This document shows, piece after piece, positions 62,496-64,000 of a DNA stretch of 64,000 nt. The translations under genes were made by a program, and so were the position numbers. The DNA is from a virus: positions 1 through 64,000 of IMG/VR virus record IMGVR_UViG_3300019927_000044; one strand, 5' to 3'. The notes under the pieces were generated by a model. The model was not told the origin of the DNA and did not search any database. It worked only from the letters and a program-made list of their open reading frames with translations. The stretch's first letter is position 1, and every line of letters starts with the position of its first letter.

Positions 62496-64000
62496 CAATA
62501 ATTAACGGACAATACGAAAAATTGACGGAACAGGAGATTACTGACGCACTTGAGCAGGAACTACAGGACCAGTTTGGTGCTGATATTGACCTGACAGAAT
62601 CGTCAGTTTTCAGCACACTTATTAGTACGCTGGCGGCAGTGCTGGCAGAAAATCAAGAAAAATCGCTACAAGATGTATACCAGAGCGCGTTCCTTGATAC
62701 GGCCACTGGTATTGACCTTGAACGCATTGTTGCACTTATCGGTCTACAGCGCCGTCAAGCAACGCACGCTACTGGCGTTCAGCGATTCCTCGCAAGTGGA
62801 AAGGTGACACAGGACTATGTTATTCAACGCGGGACAACTGTCCAAACTGGCGGTGGAGAGCCAATAGAATTTGAAACGACTGATGTTACCATTCTTAAAC
62901 TGATTGATAGTTTTGAAAACGGTAATCTTGATGAATACAATGGTAATACTACTAACGCGTCTACACTATCGGTTGCTAATGCGCCAGAAGGGTCAAATGT
63001 CCTTGAACTTGATGCAACTGAAGATGCAAGTATCTATCAAGAGAACACTGTGCTAAAACGCGGCAGTGTAATGCATTGCTACGTACGGCCAGATGCAGGC
63101 ACCGTTCCGATTATGCAGTTTGGCATTCAGCAAAGTGATGTGTCGAACTATTATCAGGTCGCTGTAGACGAGGCAAACGATACTATCTCACTTGAGCGGT
63201 TTGATAGCGGTTCTCTGGCCTCGACTATCGATAGCACTAACGTGACCATTTCCAGCAACACATGGTACGAAATCGAAGTGGACTGGAACATCACGGATAA
63301 TATCAGCGTCACGCTGTATGACATCGACGGTAACGAACTTGCTACCTTAGGCGGCATTGACGATACATATATTCAAGGGCTGTGTGGCTTTAAAAGTGGC
63401 GATAACAATGGCACAAAACAGTTCGACTGGTACACTACCAGCGAAGTGAGTGTCAATATTCGGGCCATTGAGGGTGGCAGTGCTGGCAATGTCGGCCCTA
63501 ATAGCATTACGTCTATTCCGTCACCGCCCGCTGGCGTCAACGCAACGACAAATCTTTACTCGACTGGCGACCTTGACCTATATGACCTTGAAGGAACGGC
63601 CTTTATTGTCGGTCGTGACAGGGAAGAAGATGACGAACTACGCGAACGTGCTGAAGAGGCCGTTGCGGGTGGTGGTACTTCAACTCACGACGCCCTTGCC
63701 GCAGCACTAATTAACGATATTATTGACGTTATTTCCGTCACAATTTACGAAAATAAAACATCAATAGATAATAGTGGCAGTGGCGGACTACCGCCTCACT
63801 CATTTGAAGCTGTTGTGTACGGTGGTGACGAAACTGAAATTGCCAGAACAATATTCGATAATAAAGCAATAACGTCAAATGATATCGGCGGTGTTCGTGG
63901 AACAAAAGTTACGGAAACAGTACAGTCAAATGTAAATAACGACGAACGCCAGATATCATTTACTCGACCGACAAAGCAGACTGTTGATATTACAATTAAT
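62492..64000 (+). CDS. Baseplate J-like protein with inserted lectin-type domain (partial)
   Basis: Open to the right edge, 503 residues visible. The N-terminal part (LTEQEITDALEQELQDQFGA, LDTATGIDLERIVALIGLQR) and the later RAIEGGSAGNVGPNSIT and GRDREEDDELRERAEEAVAG are typical of baseplate J (gp6-like) proteins. Between about residues 139 and 317 lies a concanavalin/LamG-like beta domain (SFENGNLDEYNG, QFGIQQSDVSNYYQVAVDE, YEIEVDWNITDNISVTLYD) absent from ordinary J proteins. Start by ATGA overlap. Confidence 0.75.
   Translation, partial: MTIINGQYEKLTEQEITDALEQELQDQFGADIDLTESSVFSTLISTLAAVLAENQEKSLQDVYQSAFLDTATGIDLERIVALIGLQRRQATHATGVQRFLASGKVTQDYVIQRGTTVQTGGGEPIEFETTDVTILKLIDSFENGNLDEYNGNTTNASTLSVANAPEGSNVLELDATEDASIYQENTVLKRGSVMHCYVRPDAGTVPIMQFGIQQSDVSNYYQVAVDEANDTISLERFDSGSLASTIDSTNVTISSNTWYEIEVDWNITDNISVTLYDIDGNELATLGGIDDTYIQGLCGFKSGDNNGTKQFDWYTTSEVSVNIRAIEGGSAGNVGPNSITSIPSPPAGVNATTNLYSTGDLDLYDLEGTAFIVGRDREEDDELRERAEEAVAGGGTSTHDALAAALINDIIDVISVTIYENKTSIDNSGSGGLPPHSFEAVVYGGDETEIARTIFDNKAITSNDIGGVRGTKVTETVQSNVNNDERQISFTRPTKQTVDITIN

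Overview
The window is part of the genome of a tailed virus of halophilic archaea (Caudoviricetes, contractile-tail morphotype). The evidence is a complete head and contractile-tail cassette on the right, strongly acidic proteins, haloarchaeal TATA-box promoters about 25 nt upstream of start codons with no leader, and a family B DNA polymerase. No integrase, partition system or tRNA gene was found. Base composition is moderate, lower than a typical haloarchaeal host, and several invading genes are clearly AT-rich.

Layout. (1) 1-2.4 kb, rightward: two small unknown genes, then a RecB-like PD-(D/E)XK nuclease behind a twin operator. (2) 2.4-33.7 kb, leftward: a long early/replication arm of short overlapping genes, most with their own TATA promoter. 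It holds a Hjc-like resolvase, an intein-split PolB, a P-loop ATPase, an XPD/DinG-like Fe-S helicase, a nucleotide kinase, a phosphatase, a HAD protein, an HD protein, many tiny zinc-ribbon proteins and four homing-endonuclease-type genes (two HNH, one HNH with repeats, one GIY-YIG). An 800-nt gap at 14.2-15.0 kb looks like two structured RNAs. (3) 33.8-40.7 kb, rightward: small accessory genes separated by repeated promoter modules, T-tract terminators, tandem hairpins and the 18-nt GCCAGAAATYAGATTAGG repeat. The 38.85-40.05 kb gap carries five helically phased repeats, a candidate origin. (4) 40.9-41.8 kb, leftward: an HNH packaging-type nuclease and two small genes. (5) 42.3-64 kb, rightward late region: DNA-binding/TerS candidates, TerL, portal, prohead protease-scaffold, decoration protein, major capsid protein, neck proteins, sheath, tube, frameshifted tail chaperones, tape measure, hub, spike, gp25-like wedge and a baseplate J protein running off the end.

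How it fits together. Early genes appear to be driven by host-type TATA promoters. The 35-39 kb genes share a different, virus-specific upstream module. The late genes share the motif TGTCAGTACG, which suggests temporal classes set by viral factors. Tail chaperones appear to be made by a classic -1 frameshift on A AAA AAC. The nuclease gene at 1.1 kb and the abundant acidic protein at 23 kb have the same twin operator with identical spacing, so they are probably co-regulated and may work together in recombination or replication. All assignments come from reading motifs and context. No database search was run.
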